From positions 1-50,619 of the forward strand of contig JAGGRZ010000010.1 in NCBI GenBank assembly GCA_021159335.1: a stretch of DNA of 50,619 bases, written 5' to 3'. The stretch comes from a bacterium (lineage in GTDB: Bacteria; UBP14; UBA6098; B30-G16). The position numbers and the translations under genes are program-made. Shown here in pieces: positions 16,616 to 25,230 of this stretch. The notes under the pieces were generated by a model. That model ran no database searches, had not been told where the DNA came from, and saw nothing but the letters and a program-made list of their open reading frames with translations. Position 1 is the first letter of the stretch, and each line of letters begins with the position of its first letter.

Positions 16616-16625
16616 TTCACCTAAC
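16616..16625 (-). repeat. GTTAGGTGAA core (attC-like simple site)
   Basis: The minus-strand copy of the core, 30-odd bases upstream of the transporter start. It contains GTTAGGT, which fits GTTRRRY. Its partner on the phoU side would have to be a degenerate box (ATTAGGT at 16762-16768 has one mismatch), so the outer border of the unit is unclear. Confidence 0.45.
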
Positions 16626-16801
16626 TCCATTCATTTCCGAGTTGTTCGGTTATGTCGATAATCGCTAATATTTAACAAGGCAAGATAAAAAGTCAAGCCG
16701 ATTTTAAATAATTACTTCTTTTCACAGGAATAGCCCGAAGCAATCATCGAAAATTTCCTGAATTAGGTTTAGCCAGAACTTTCTAACGGTTTTATATTAT
16801 A

Positions 16802-17455
16802 CTATTCATCTTTGTGATGTTTTATAACTCTGCCCTCAACCATAAATATTACATCTTCACAAATGTTTGTGGACAAATCCGCTATGCGTTCTAATGAGCG
16901 GGATATTCTTATTAAATGGATGGCTCGTTCGATAGTAGTGGGGTCAGAACTCATATAGGTAATCAGCTCTCTTAAAACTTGATCTCTCAAACCATCAACG
17001 ATAGTATCCTTCTCACATACGGATTTTGCTAATTCTGCATCCTTATTTATAAAAGAATCTATCGCGTTTTTTAACATATATATTGACTCTTCAGCCATTC
17101 TTGGAATATCAATTAAAGGTTTAACAGGTGGTCTTTCTATCAAATATAAAGCACTTTCTGATATATTTACTGCTAAATCTCCTACTCTCTCTAAATCATT
17201 ATTCATTTTCAGAATCATCAAAATAGTCCTTAAATTTCCCGCTTTTGGTTGATATAAAGCGATTAGATTTGTGCATAGTTCATCTAATTCTATTTCTAAC
17301 TCATTCATCTTGGGTTCGTATTCTTTAATCACCTTTTCTAAAATTTCCTTCCTTTTTTCAATGAGTCCCTTAATTGAGCTTTTAACCATATCTTCAGCCA
17401 AACTCGCCATGTCAATCAACTTCTTTTTCAATATATTAATTTTTTCTGTCAACAT
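16802..17455 (-). CDS. phoU: PhoU phosphate signalling protein
   Basis: 217 residues with the duplicated three-helix PhoU fold. The two repeats carry the acidic metal-binding motifs LKMNNDLERVGDLAVNI and IRISRSLERIADLSTNI. PhoU links the Pst importer to the PhoR kinase and silences the Pho response when phosphate is plentiful, at the cytoplasmic face of the inner membrane. The start ATG 17455 follows GGGGGAAAT. It is the last gene of the phosphate operon, 9 bases after pstB, a conserved gene order. Confidence 0.95.
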   Translation of the reverse strand: MLTEKINILKKKLIDMASLAEDMVKSSIKGLIEKRKEILEKVIKEYEPKMNELEIELDELCTNLIALYQPKAGNLRTILMILKMNNDLERVGDLAVNISESALYLIERPPVKPLIDIPRMAEESIYMLKNAIDSFINKDAELAKSVCEKDTIVDGLRDQVLRELITYMSSDPTTIERAIHLIRISRSLERIADLSTNICEDVIFMVEGRVIKHHKDE

Positions 17456-17464
17456 ATTTCCCCC

Positions 17465-18232
17465 TTAGCCAAATTTTCCTATCAAATAATCCTCTGTGCG
17501 CTTATCCTTGGGTCTCGTGAATATTTGCTCTGTTGGACCATACTCGATAAATTCTCCAAGCATAAGAAATGCCACATAGTCCGATACACGCGCCGCTTGT
17601 TGGATACTGTGTGTCACAATAATTATTGTATAATCCTTTTTTAGTTTCTCGAGTAACTCCTCAAGTTTTGCCGTTGCCATAGGGTCTAAAGCTGATGCAG
17701 GCTCATCCAGAAGTATTATTTCGGGCTCAACCGCTAATGCTCTTGCCAAACAAAGTCGTTGCTGTTGTCCACCCGATAGTGCAAGCGCAGAAGTATGTAA
17801 TCTGTCTTTAACCTCATCAAAAAGATTGGCATCTATTAATGCTTTCTCAACTCTCTCCTCCAATTCTCTCCTATCTTTGATTCCATGAATCCTAAGTCCA
17901 TATGCTACATTTTCGAATATTGATTTGGGCAAAGGATTGGGCTTTTGGAAGACCATCCCCACTTTTTTACGAAGTTCATATACATTGATATTGTCAGAGT
18001 ATATATTCTCACCATCGATAAAGATTTGACCTTCAACCCTTGCTTCATCAATTAGCTCGATCATTCTGTTGATGCACCGAAGAAAAGTGGATTTACCGCA
18101 TCCTGATGGTCCCATTATAGCAGTTATTTTATTTTGTTTTATAGATATATTATTATTAATCAGGACATGTTTATTGCCAAACCAGACATTTAAATTTTTA
18201 ACAATTATTTTGTACTCAGAATTATTTACCAC
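17465..18232 (-). CDS. pstB: phosphate ABC transporter ATP-binding protein
   Basis: 255 residues. Walker A is GPSGCGKST (residues 41-49), the ABC signature is [15 protein letters not shown], and Walker B is [36 protein letters not shown] is the typical PstB Q-loop region. It hydrolyses ATP to drive phosphate import through PstC and PstA at the inner membrane. It overlaps pstA by 7 bases, and phoU follows after 9 bases. Confidence 0.97.
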   Translation of the reverse strand: MVNNSEYKIIVKNLNVWFGNKHVLINNNISIKQNKITAIMGPSGCGKSTFLRCINRMIELIDEARVEGQIFIDGENIYSDNINVYELRKKVGMVFQKPNPLPKSIFENVAYGLRIHGIKDRRELEERVEKALIDANLFDEVKDRLHTSALALSGGQQQRLCLARALAVEPEIILLDEPASALDPMATAKLEELLEKLKKDYTIIIVTHSIQQAARVSDYVAFLMLGEFIEYGPTEQIFTRPKDKRTEDYLIGKFG

Positions 18233-19074
18233 TTCCTCGCCCTCCTTCTCTTTGTTCGTATTAGTATAGCTATCAGGTTTATTCCCACCACAAGGATAAG
18301 AAGCACCACGGCGGTTCCATAGGCGATTGGCACTTGTAATTCGGGCTTTGTGCCCTCGGTCATCAAGGCATAAATATGGTAAGGTAGTGCCATTACTTCA
18401 TCAAATATTGACTTTGGCAGTCGCCTCGTATAAAAAGTGGCAGCGGTAAACAAAATTGGTGCAGTTTCTCCAGCTGCTCGTCCTATTCCAAGGATAACGC
18501 CAGTTAGGATACCTGGCATAGCACTGGGAAGAACGATATGCGTTATGGTTTGCCATTTGCTTGCACCTAATGCATAAGATGCATCCCTAAATGTTTGCGG
18601 CACAGCAAGAATAGCCTCTTCAGACGCCCTTATTATCGTGGGTAAGATAAGCATCCCTAAGGTAAGGGCTCCCGCAAGGATTGACACGCCAAAGCCAAAT
18701 AATTTTACAAACACAGCAAGCCCAAAAAGTCCGAATACAACGGAAGGTGTGCCAGCAAGGCTATTTATGCCGATTCTTATAACTCTTGTTAATTTAGATG
18801 ATTTTGCATATTCAGTTAAATAAATAGCACTAAAAACTCCTAACGGTAAAGAAAAAAGTATTGCTCCTATAGAAAGGCAAAGTGTGCCAACAATAGCAGG
18901 AAATATACCACCTTTTGTCATACCTTCTTTCGGGAAATCAAAAATAAAAGATAGATTCAACACTTTAAATCCGCGGACAAATATAAACGAAAGGATTATA
19001 AAAAGCGAAAGTATTACTATCAGACACGCTAATCGGCATAACGAAAATCCTATGATTTGTTTATATTTTCTCAT
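18226..19074 (-). CDS. pstA: phosphate ABC transporter permease
   Basis: 282 residues with six predicted membrane segments. The permease signature [20 protein letters not shown] and the coupling loop ([20 protein letters not shown]) identify PstA. With PstC it forms the inner-membrane phosphate channel. The gene overlaps pstC by 14 bases and pstB by 7, as expected for tightly coupled subunits. Confidence 0.96.
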   Translation of the reverse strand: MRKYKQIIGFSLCRLACLIVILSLFIILSFIFVRGFKVLNLSFIFDFPKEGMTKGGIFPAIVGTLCLSIGAILFSLPLGVFSAIYLTEYAKSSKLTRVIRIGINSLAGTPSVVFGLFGLAVFVKLFGFGVSILAGALTLGMLILPTIIRASEEAILAVPQTFRDASYALGASKWQTITHIVLPSAMPGILTGVILGIGRAAGETAPILFTAATFYTRRLPKSIFDEVMALPYHIYALMTEGTKPELQVPIAYGTAVVLLILVVGINLIAILIRTKRRRARKW

Positions 19075-19930
19075 AACCCCTTTCTTTTATATAATTGGCT
19101 AAAATATTGAGACCTACTGTTATCAAAAACAAAACTGCGCTGATAGCGAAAAGAGCATGGTAATGAGGACTCCCCGCTGGCGCCTCTCCCATTTCAGCTG
19201 CTATAGTTGCCGTCATAGGTCTAACGGGCTGCAAAAATGAGTGAGGTATTACTGCTGCACCACCTGCAACCATGAGCACAGTCATAGTCTCACCGATTGC
19301 CCTGCCCAAACCCAAAATTATAGCTGTCAAAATGCCTGATTTCGCAGCAGGTATGACTACTTTGGTGATCGTTTCCCACTTGGTGGCTCCAAGTGCATAT
19401 GATGCCTCTTTTATCTCCTTAGGAACAGATGTTATGGCATCTTCAGCAATACTGATAATCGTTGGAAGTGCCATAATTCCAAGAAGACAAGAAGCAGTAA
19501 AAGCAGTCAGCCCTACTGGTATGTTAAAGAGCTTTTGTATAAGTGGTGCAACAACTACCATGCCAAAGAATCCGTAAATTACCGAGGGTATACCTGCCAG
19601 AAGTTCTATCATAGGTTTTATAGTCTCTTTTATCCTTGGATGGCTTAACTCAGCCGTATATATTGCTGAACCAACCCCCAAAGGAACAGCAATAAGCATT
19701 GCCCCCAAAGTAACGAGAAATGAAGCCAAAATGAGCGGTAATATACCATACTCTGGTGGCTCATGTGTTGGGTGCCAGGATTTGCCCAGAATGAATTTTA
19801 TAGGACTTACCACTTTAAATATTGGTAGCCCCTCCTTAAATAAGGAGGCGGCAATCCCGAAAAGAAAGATAATTGATAGGAAAGCGCAAAAGAAAAGTAT
19901 GCATTCAATATGTTTATCCTTCTTTAGCAT
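19061..19930 (-). CDS. pstC: phosphate ABC transporter permease
   Basis: 289 residues with six predicted membrane segments. The PstC signature IELLAGIPSVIYGFFGMVVV and the coupling loop (EDAITSVPKEIKEASYALGA) are intact. It pairs with PstA in the phosphate importer. A 78-base gap separates it from pstS; an ATATG start and no strong ribosome binding site are seen there. Confidence 0.96.
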   Translation of the reverse strand: MLKKDKHIECILFFCAFLSIIFLFGIAASLFKEGLPIFKVVSPIKFILGKSWHPTHEPPEYGILPLILASFLVTLGAMLIAVPLGVGSAIYTAELSHPRIKETIKPMIELLAGIPSVIYGFFGMVVVAPLIQKLFNIPVGLTAFTASCLLGIMALPTIISIAEDAITSVPKEIKEASYALGATKWETITKVVIPAAKSGILTAIILGLGRAIGETMTVLMVAGGAAVIPHSFLQPVRPMTATIAAEMGEAPAGSPHYHALFAISAVLFLITVGLNILANYIKERGYEKI

Positions 19931-20008
19931 ATTTTCTTATTTGCTTGATATAAGACTTCACTTTGAACTTGATTATATATGACCTTTGAATTGGAGTCTC
20001 TCCGTCAT

Positions 20009-20860
20009 TTACTCGCTTGTCGGCTTAACCGGGACAAAGCCTATTTTGTCAACTATTTTCTGCCCCTCCGGACTGAGAACGAAATCTATGAATTCCTTTG
20101 CTAATCCCGTAGGCTTACCATCAGTATAGAGGTAAAGAGGTCTTGCGAGTTTATATTTACCGGACACAACTGTCTCCTTAGTGGGCTCTACACCATCCAC
20201 TGCCAGTGCTTTAACTTTGGACGAAATATATCCAAGTCCTACATAGCCAATAGCACCTGGTGTTTTTTCCACAGTCGTTGCTACTGCCTTATTGGATGCC
20301 AGCATAAGCGCATCTGCTCTCGTCTTTGCACCCTTTAGGACTATCTTCTTAAACACCTCAAAGGTGCCTGATGCGACATCCCTTGATATTACCACAATCT
20401 TTCCCGGCTTTCCACCGACATCTTTCCAGTTGCTTATTTTACCAGTGTAAATATCCTTTAGTTGTGCTAAGGTTATTTCGGACAATGGATTTGTTGGATG
20501 CACAATAATAGCGATACCATCTTTGGCTATTACAGTGGCTAAAGGATTTATACCTTTACCCCTTGCAGATTTAAGTTCTTTTGTCTTCATTGGTCTGGAT
20601 GCCATAGCAATGTCACAAGTGCCATCGATGAGTGCAGCGATACCAACGCCAGACCCTCCACCTCTTACGCTGATATTCACATCCGGATGTTGGTCCATGA
20701 ATTTTTCGGCACATAATTGAGCGATAGGGAGAACAGTGGTCGAACCTGTCAATACGAGCGTTCTTCTCCCAGCAAATGCCATCTCCGAGGTAACCATCTG
20801 CGCAGCTATTAATGCCACTATTATAGCTGCATACATTATTTTTGTGCCCCACATCTTCAT
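20009..20860 (-). CDS. pstS: periplasmic phosphate-binding protein
   Basis: 283 residues with an N-terminal signal peptide (about 30 residues ending MAFA) and no lipobox cysteine, so it is probably a free periplasmic protein. Family motifs are LTGSTTVLPIAQLCAEKF near the N-terminus, SVRGGGSGVGIAALIDGTCD and VVISRDVASGTFEVF; the last two contribute phosphate ligands. It delivers phosphate to PstCA. ATG 20860 follows GGAGGTGT. It lies 15 bases after the porin gene, which suggests linked expression of outer-membrane entry and periplasmic capture. Confidence 0.95.
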   Translation of the reverse strand: MKMWGTKIMYAAIIVALIAAQMVTSEMAFAGRRTLVLTGSTTVLPIAQLCAEKFMDQHPDVNISVRGGGSGVGIAALIDGTCDIAMASRPMKTKELKSARGKGINPLATVIAKDGIAIIVHPTNPLSEITLAQLKDIYTGKISNWKDVGGKPGKIVVISRDVASGTFEVFKKIVLKGAKTRADALMLASNKAVATTVEKTPGAIGYVGLGYISSKVKALAVDGVEPTKETVVSGKYKLARPLYLYTDGKPTGLAKEFIDFVLSPEGQKIVDKIGFVPVKPTSE

Positions 20861-20875
20861 GTTACACCTCCTTTT

Positions 20876-21886
20876 TTAAAAAGGGTTTGTTGCAAATTCC
20901 CACCTAAGTTGCATTAAAAACTCATTGTCTGCTTCTTTGTTCGAGTCTTCATATTGTTTCCGTTCGAAATTTACTTGAAGCATTACACCTGGTTTGCCTT
21001 TACTCAACTTGACAATGTAATAATTGAAGCCGCCTATAATTCGATAGTGGGCATCTTTTTCTTCATCGGTATTTCTGTCCCAGTAATCAACTCTACCAAC
21101 CAATTCAAGATTAGGATTGAGCTTCAGAATTGGCATTATCATAACACCTAAGCCAGTAAGTTCGGGTTCGCCTGTTTTAGTCATAATTAACTCGCTCCAA
21201 AAATCGATTGGTCCGCGTGCAACCCTGCATATACCCGCCACAAGAAGTCTTTTTGATTCTTCCTTCTTCTCATAGAGCGCAGAACCACCAATAGTTAAGC
21301 CTGGTATGGGTATAAATCTAACATTACCAACAAGCGCTGGATATTTATCAACATTGCTCTTGTATTTCTTGTAACCTTCTCCGTTATAAACTCCGAGTTG
21401 CCATTCTCCCATTCCTCTGGGAATATCTGCATTTGCAGTTACGCCGTAGTCAGCACTTGCTACTACCTTCTCTTTATCTTCAAGTGTCTTCTCGATCGTC
21501 ACATATTTCCAATCATAAACAGTTCCCCAGTAAATTTTCTGTAGCCCAACCGTAATCTTGCCCTCGGGAATAATGCCTTTAAAGTCAACATATCCGTATT
21601 TGAGTTTGAGCCCGGCACCGTGCGGGTCCCTGTCACTTGAGAATATGTCAACATTTACCCTACAGCTTATTTTATCAGTGAATGCATGCTCCCAGCGTAA
21701 ATAACCACGCTCCAGTCCGAAATAACTCGCATCTAATTCTGTGAGTTCACCTTCCGCTTTGGCTGTGTATCTGAACCATGTGTAGGCTTTAAGCTGCGAC
21801 TTACCAGGCGCAAGCCCTGCGTAGGCACACTGCGCGTAAAAAGTAACTCCCAAGATGACTAACAACATCTTTGTGAACTTACTCAT
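20876..21886 (-). CDS. outer-membrane porin-like protein, phosphate regulon
   Basis: 336 residues with a signal peptide (KMLLVILGVTFYAQCAYA) and alternating beta-strand pattern ending in a C-terminal Phe (FATNPF), the usual outer-membrane barrel insertion mark. It resembles phosphate-selective porins O/P in layout (FGLERGYLRWEHAFTDKI, KITVGLQKIYWG). Its place directly before pstS in the Pho operon points to uptake of phosphate or polyphosphate across the outer membrane, though selectivity is inferred from context alone. GGAGGTGAAC lies upstream of ATG 21886. Confidence 0.8.
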   Translation of the reverse strand: MSKFTKMLLVILGVTFYAQCAYAGLAPGKSQLKAYTWFRYTAKAEGELTELDASYFGLERGYLRWEHAFTDKISCRVNVDIFSSDRDPHGAGLKLKYGYVDFKGIIPEGKITVGLQKIYWGTVYDWKYVTIEKTLEDKEKVVASADYGVTANADIPRGMGEWQLGVYNGEGYKKYKSNVDKYPALVGNVRFIPIPGLTIGGSALYEKKEESKRLLVAGICRVARGPIDFWSELIMTKTGEPELTGLGVMIMPILKLNPNLELVGRVDYWDRNTDEEKDAHYRIIGGFNYYIVKLSKGKPGVMLQVNFERKQYEDSNKEADNEFLMQLRWEFATNPF

Positions 21887-21907
21887 CGTTCACCTCCTTT
21901 CGTTTTG

Positions 21908-22444
21908 TTATATATTTTTGTTATTAATCGCATATAAATTTTCCGTTAAGTTTTGGTTAATTTTTATTTTTCTTATAAGTAGTTGTTTAATCTGCCTTAC
22001 TTTTTCTCCACTAATGCCTAAGTCCTTGGATATTTGGGATAAGGTTTTTCCTTCCCAAAAATGAAGATTGAGGATTTCTTGTTCAAGAGATGATAGAATT
22101 TTATTAAAAGAAGATATATCCAAATCGTTATTTTCATGAGTTTTTTCGACAGGAAGATTTTCTAAAATTTCCTCTTTTAATTCCACTGAATAAAGGGTTT
22201 GAATTTTTTCTTTTCGAACAGCATCTAAAATTCTTTTCTTTATCCAATAAAATGCATAAGTGGAAAATTTTGCTCCCTTGGATGCATCAAATCTTTTTTC
22301 TGCCTCAAGAAGTCCTAAAAATCCTTCTTGAACCAAATCCTCAAAAGGAACTCCTTCTTGTTTATATTTAGATGCGATTGATTTAATTATAGGTAAATAA
22401 TCCTGATACAATTTTTCCATCCTTATTTTGTTCGTTTTTTCCAT
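21908..22444 (-). CDS. small sigma-70 family RNA polymerase sigma factor
   Basis: 178 residues. Region 2 spans about residues 15-72, with EDLVQEGFLGLLEAEKRFD and FSTYAFYWIKKRI (the -10 recognition helix region). Region 4 is the C-terminal helix-turn-helix with SLEQEILNLHFWEG, LSQISKDLGIS and EKVRQIKQLL. Region 3 and the long region 1 are missing, so it is an alternative sigma factor, closer in build to SigB/SigH-like or sporulation-type proteins than to RpoD. It lies between phoR and the porin gene, 58 and 21 bases from them, inside the phosphate regulon. No anti-sigma gene is visible. A link to phosphate starvation is inferred from position. Confidence 0.88.
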   Translation of the reverse strand: MEKTNKIRMEKLYQDYLPIIKSIASKYKQEGVPFEDLVQEGFLGLLEAEKRFDASKGAKFSTYAFYWIKKRILDAVRKEKIQTLYSVELKEEILENLPVEKTHENNDLDISSFNKILSSLEQEILNLHFWEGKTLSQISKDLGISGEKVRQIKQLLIRKIKINQNLTENLYAINNKNI

Positions 22445-22502
22445 CTCATATGTTTATACAAAATGGATATTAAAGGAGTATAAAGGGTAAATTAATTTTT
22501 GG

Positions 22503-24230
22503 TTAAGAGAGATTGGCGGGAAAAGTAATTATAAATTCTGTTCCTTCACCAGGTGAACTTTTTACATCTATTTTTCCATTGTGTAAAAGCACGATATGTT
22601 TGACAATGGAAAGCCCTAATCCCGTTCCTCCAAGTTTTTTAGAGCGAGATTTATCTACTACATAAAACCTTTCAAATATTCTGTCAAGATGCTCTCTTGG
22701 TATTCCAATTCCTGTATCTTTTATCTTTACAACTACTTTTTTGTAACTTTGTTTTAAAGAGACGGTTACATTCCCTTTTTCTGTATATTTAATAGCATTA
22801 TCTATCAAATTTATAAACATCTGCTCTAATTTGAAGGGGTCTCCTTTGATAACAGGGGTGCCTTCACATATCAAATTTAATTCTAAACCTTTTTCTTTCG
22901 CTTTTTGCTCGAATATTTTGGATACATCTTTAGCTATTTCTTCTAAGTTCACTTCCTTTTTTATTTGGGTTAATCCTTTTTCCTCCAGCTCGGAAAGCAA
23001 AAGTAAATCACCAACAATGTTTATAAGGCGTTCGGTATGTTTTTTGATAATCTCTAAATAGTGTTTTGCATCGCCTTCCACTTCTTCTTCCAAAGTTTCA
23101 ACATACCCTTTAATAGCTGTAAGAGGAGTTCGGAGTTCATGAGAAACATTTACTACAAAGTCCTTCTTTATCTTCTCAAGCTTTTTGAATTCAGTAATAT
23201 CATGAAAAACAACTATCAACTCCTCTTTAGAAGGTATAAAAACGAAGCTGGTTAAGAACACTTTTTCATTTAGCTCTATCTCTTCCGAAGAAATTCTTTT
23301 ACCTCTTTTTGCTTTCTCTATCAGTTGAGCTATCTCGGGATTTCTCATGACTTCCCACCAAAACTTTCCTTCAGGATTTGTTTTAACAATCCTTTTAAAA
23401 CTTTCGTTATAAAGAATAATCCTGCCATTTTTATCCAGAACTAATAAGCCTTCTTCGAGGGAAGAAACAATGCTATTCAATTCCTCTTGTTTTAAGGTCA
23501 AGTCTACAAATAGACGCTTTAATTCCTTAGACATTTCATTGAAACTATCGGCAAGTATCCCTATCTCATCATTTCTTTTAAAACTTACTTTCGCAGAAAA
23601 ATCACCGTTAGCTAACCTTTTAGATGCTAAGACCAGCTCTTTTAGGGGACGAGATAAATTTTTTGAAAAGAAAGTTGCCCCTAATAAGGAAAGAAAAGTT
23701 ATAAAAATCACTACCCCAAAAATTTTAAGTTTTAGACTATTAAGTAATTTATTTATATCTTTTAAAAACAAACTTACCCTCAAAATGCCTAAGAATTTTC
23801 CCTTTGATTTAATAGGTATTGCTACATATAACATTTCTTCCTTAACAGTAGTGCTGAACCGTAGAGATTTGCCAAAACCTTCTTTTTTGGCTTGTTTAAC
23901 CTCTGGTCTATTGTTGTGGTTTTCCATGAAACGCGGGTCTTTTTCTGAATCCGCCAAAACTTTTCCTGAAGGAGCGATAATAGTAATTCTTGTTTTTATA
24001 TTTTTACCTATTTCTTTCGTTAAGGAATCTAATCTTCCGAAATCTTTTTCTTCTATGATAGGCAAAACCTTGAGTTTAAGAGTATAAGCCAAATTTTTAA
24101 GGTCCAATGATAGAGTGTTTATATAATGTGTCCTTATTGTCCTGAAAGAAAATATAAATATCAAAATCGAGAGTAATAAAATAATCAAGCAAAACATAGA
24201 AAAAATTTTAAAAAATATAGAGCGTTTCAT
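22503..24230 (-). CDS. phoR: PhoR-type sensor histidine kinase
   Basis: 575 residues: first membrane helix ~4-30, periplasmic sensor domain ~30-165, second helix ~170-190, HAMP ~190-240, PAS (SLEEGLLVLDKNGRIILYNE), HisKA with VNVSHELRTPLTAIKGY (phospho-accepting H364), and HATPase with NLIDNAIKYTEKG, DTGIGIPREH and GGTGLGLSIVKHIV. It autophosphorylates and passes the phosphate to PhoB. The large periplasmic domain is longer than in classic PhoR, so it may sense a signal directly as well as through PhoU/Pst. It overlaps phoB by 4 bases and is very AT-rich. Confidence 0.94.
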   Translation of the reverse strand: MKRSIFFKIFSMFCLIILLLSILIFIFSFRTIRTHYINTLSLDLKNLAYTLKLKVLPIIEEKDFGRLDSLTKEIGKNIKTRITIIAPSGKVLADSEKDPRFMENHNNRPEVKQAKKEGFGKSLRFSTTVKEEMLYVAIPIKSKGKFLGILRVSLFLKDINKLLNSLKLKIFGVVIFITFLSLLGATFFSKNLSRPLKELVLASKRLANGDFSAKVSFKRNDEIGILADSFNEMSKELKRLFVDLTLKQEELNSIVSSLEEGLLVLDKNGRIILYNESFKRIVKTNPEGKFWWEVMRNPEIAQLIEKAKRGKRISSEEIELNEKVFLTSFVFIPSKEELIVVFHDITEFKKLEKIKKDFVVNVSHELRTPLTAIKGYVETLEEEVEGDAKHYLEIIKKHTERLINIVGDLLLLSELEEKGLTQIKKEVNLEEIAKDVSKIFEQKAKEKGLELNLICEGTPVIKGDPFKLEQMFINLIDNAIKYTEKGNVTVSLKQSYKKVVVKIKDTGIGIPREHLDRIFERFYVVDKSRSKKLGGTGLGLSIVKHIVLLHNGKIDVKSSPGEGTEFIITFPANLS

Positions 24231-24904
24231 TCTTCTATTTTGTAGCCAATGCCTCTTACACTTTTTATATATTTTTTGGCTTTACCCAATTTTTCTCTTA
24301 AATTTTTAATATGAACATCTATGGTTCTATCCAAAACCGCTTTGTCATGTCCCCATAGATGGTCTAAAATCTGGTTTCTTGTGAAAACCCAACCTTTTTT
24401 AGAAGCTAAGACTTTTAATATCCTAAATTCCGTTGGGGTTAAATCTATTTTTTTATTTTCCACAAAAACTTCATATTTGTTGAGATCTATTAACAGAATG
24501 TCTCCTATTTTAATTTTTTTGCTGGTATCTTGCGTTTTTCTTCTCAAGACTGCTTTCACTCTTGCAACTAATTCTCTTGGGGAGAAAGGCTTGGTCACAT
24601 AATCATCTGCTCCCAACTCCAAACCTAAAACTTTATCTGTTTCGGTAGCACGAGCAGTAAGCATAATAATGGGAATAGCGCTAAAATCTTGGTTTGATTT
24701 TAAATATTTGCAAATCTCAATACCATCTGAATCGGGAAGCATAAGGTCTAATATTATAAGGTCGGGCGTTTTGGAAGATAGAAATTTAAAGAAGCTTTCT
24801 GCATTCAGGAATCCCTCAACTCTAAAGCCAGCTCTATTAAGATGCAACGATACAAGTTCTAAAATATCAGGCTCATCATCTATTACTGCTATTAATTCGT
24901 TCAT
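24227..24904 (-). CDS. phoB: PhoB-type response regulator
   Basis: 225 residues: a receiver domain with acidic pair D9-D10, phospho-acceptor D53 in LIILDLMLPDSDG and conserved lysine in YVTKPFSP, followed by an OmpR/PhoB winged helix (VFTRNQILDHLWGHDKAVLD, RTIDVHIKNLREKLGK, VRGIGYKIEE). It is the DNA-binding partner of PhoR and the first gene of the phosphate block, so autoregulation is likely. The 326 bp upstream have no gene. Confidence 0.94.
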   Translation of the reverse strand: MNELIAVIDDEPDILELVSLHLNRAGFRVEGFLNAESFFKFLSSKTPDLIILDLMLPDSDGIEICKYLKSNQDFSAIPIIMLTARATETDKVLGLELGADDYVTKPFSPRELVARVKAVLRRKTQDTSKKIKIGDILLIDLNKYEVFVENKKIDLTPTEFRILKVLASKKGWVFTRNQILDHLWGHDKAVLDRTIDVHIKNLREKLGKAKKYIKSVRGIGYKIEE

Positions 24905-25230
24905 TTTTCTCTGTTTAAATAAAGCCTTAAAAGCCTATATTTACTAAATCTTGCTTGTTTTCTAACTTTTACTGAATCCGTTCGGATGTTCACTATTTAT
25001 TGTCAAATCTCTTCACTTTTTTAGCCAATTCTTGCTAATAGGTGATAGTAAATGTCAAAATAAAAGTCAAGCTTTTTGTTAAACATTCCATCCAGCCATC
25101 GCAAAGAAGGAAATGTTAGTAAAATTTTCTCTTTTCTTGGACAAGATGAAAATCAAGCATTTACAAGGCTTTTTTACAAAAGTCCTAAATGATATATTAG
25201 ACATTGCTTTCTTGAGCTTTTAGAGTTTGT
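24905..25230 (-). promoter_or_regulatory. gene-free region upstream of the phosphate operon
   Basis: 326 AT-rich bases between the patatin gene stop and phoB. No coding frame was recognised. On the minus strand there are three TTGAC-type hexamers: TTGACT (25070-25065), TTGACA (25058-25053) and TTGACA (25006-25001). The first two are 12 bases apart. TTGACT with TATCAC (25047-25042) at 17 bases could be a weak promoter. A standard Pho box is not evident. Confidence 0.25.

Noticed and set aside
16619-16647. ACCTAAC...GTTCGGT as a complete attC site
   Set aside because: Only about 30 bases long, too short for an attC fold, and GTTCGGT does not fit GTTRRRY; only the single core is kept.
13400-16800. 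Integron integrase or transposase near the attC-like cores
   Set aside because: No tyrosine recombinase or transposase frame is seen on either strand in the window.
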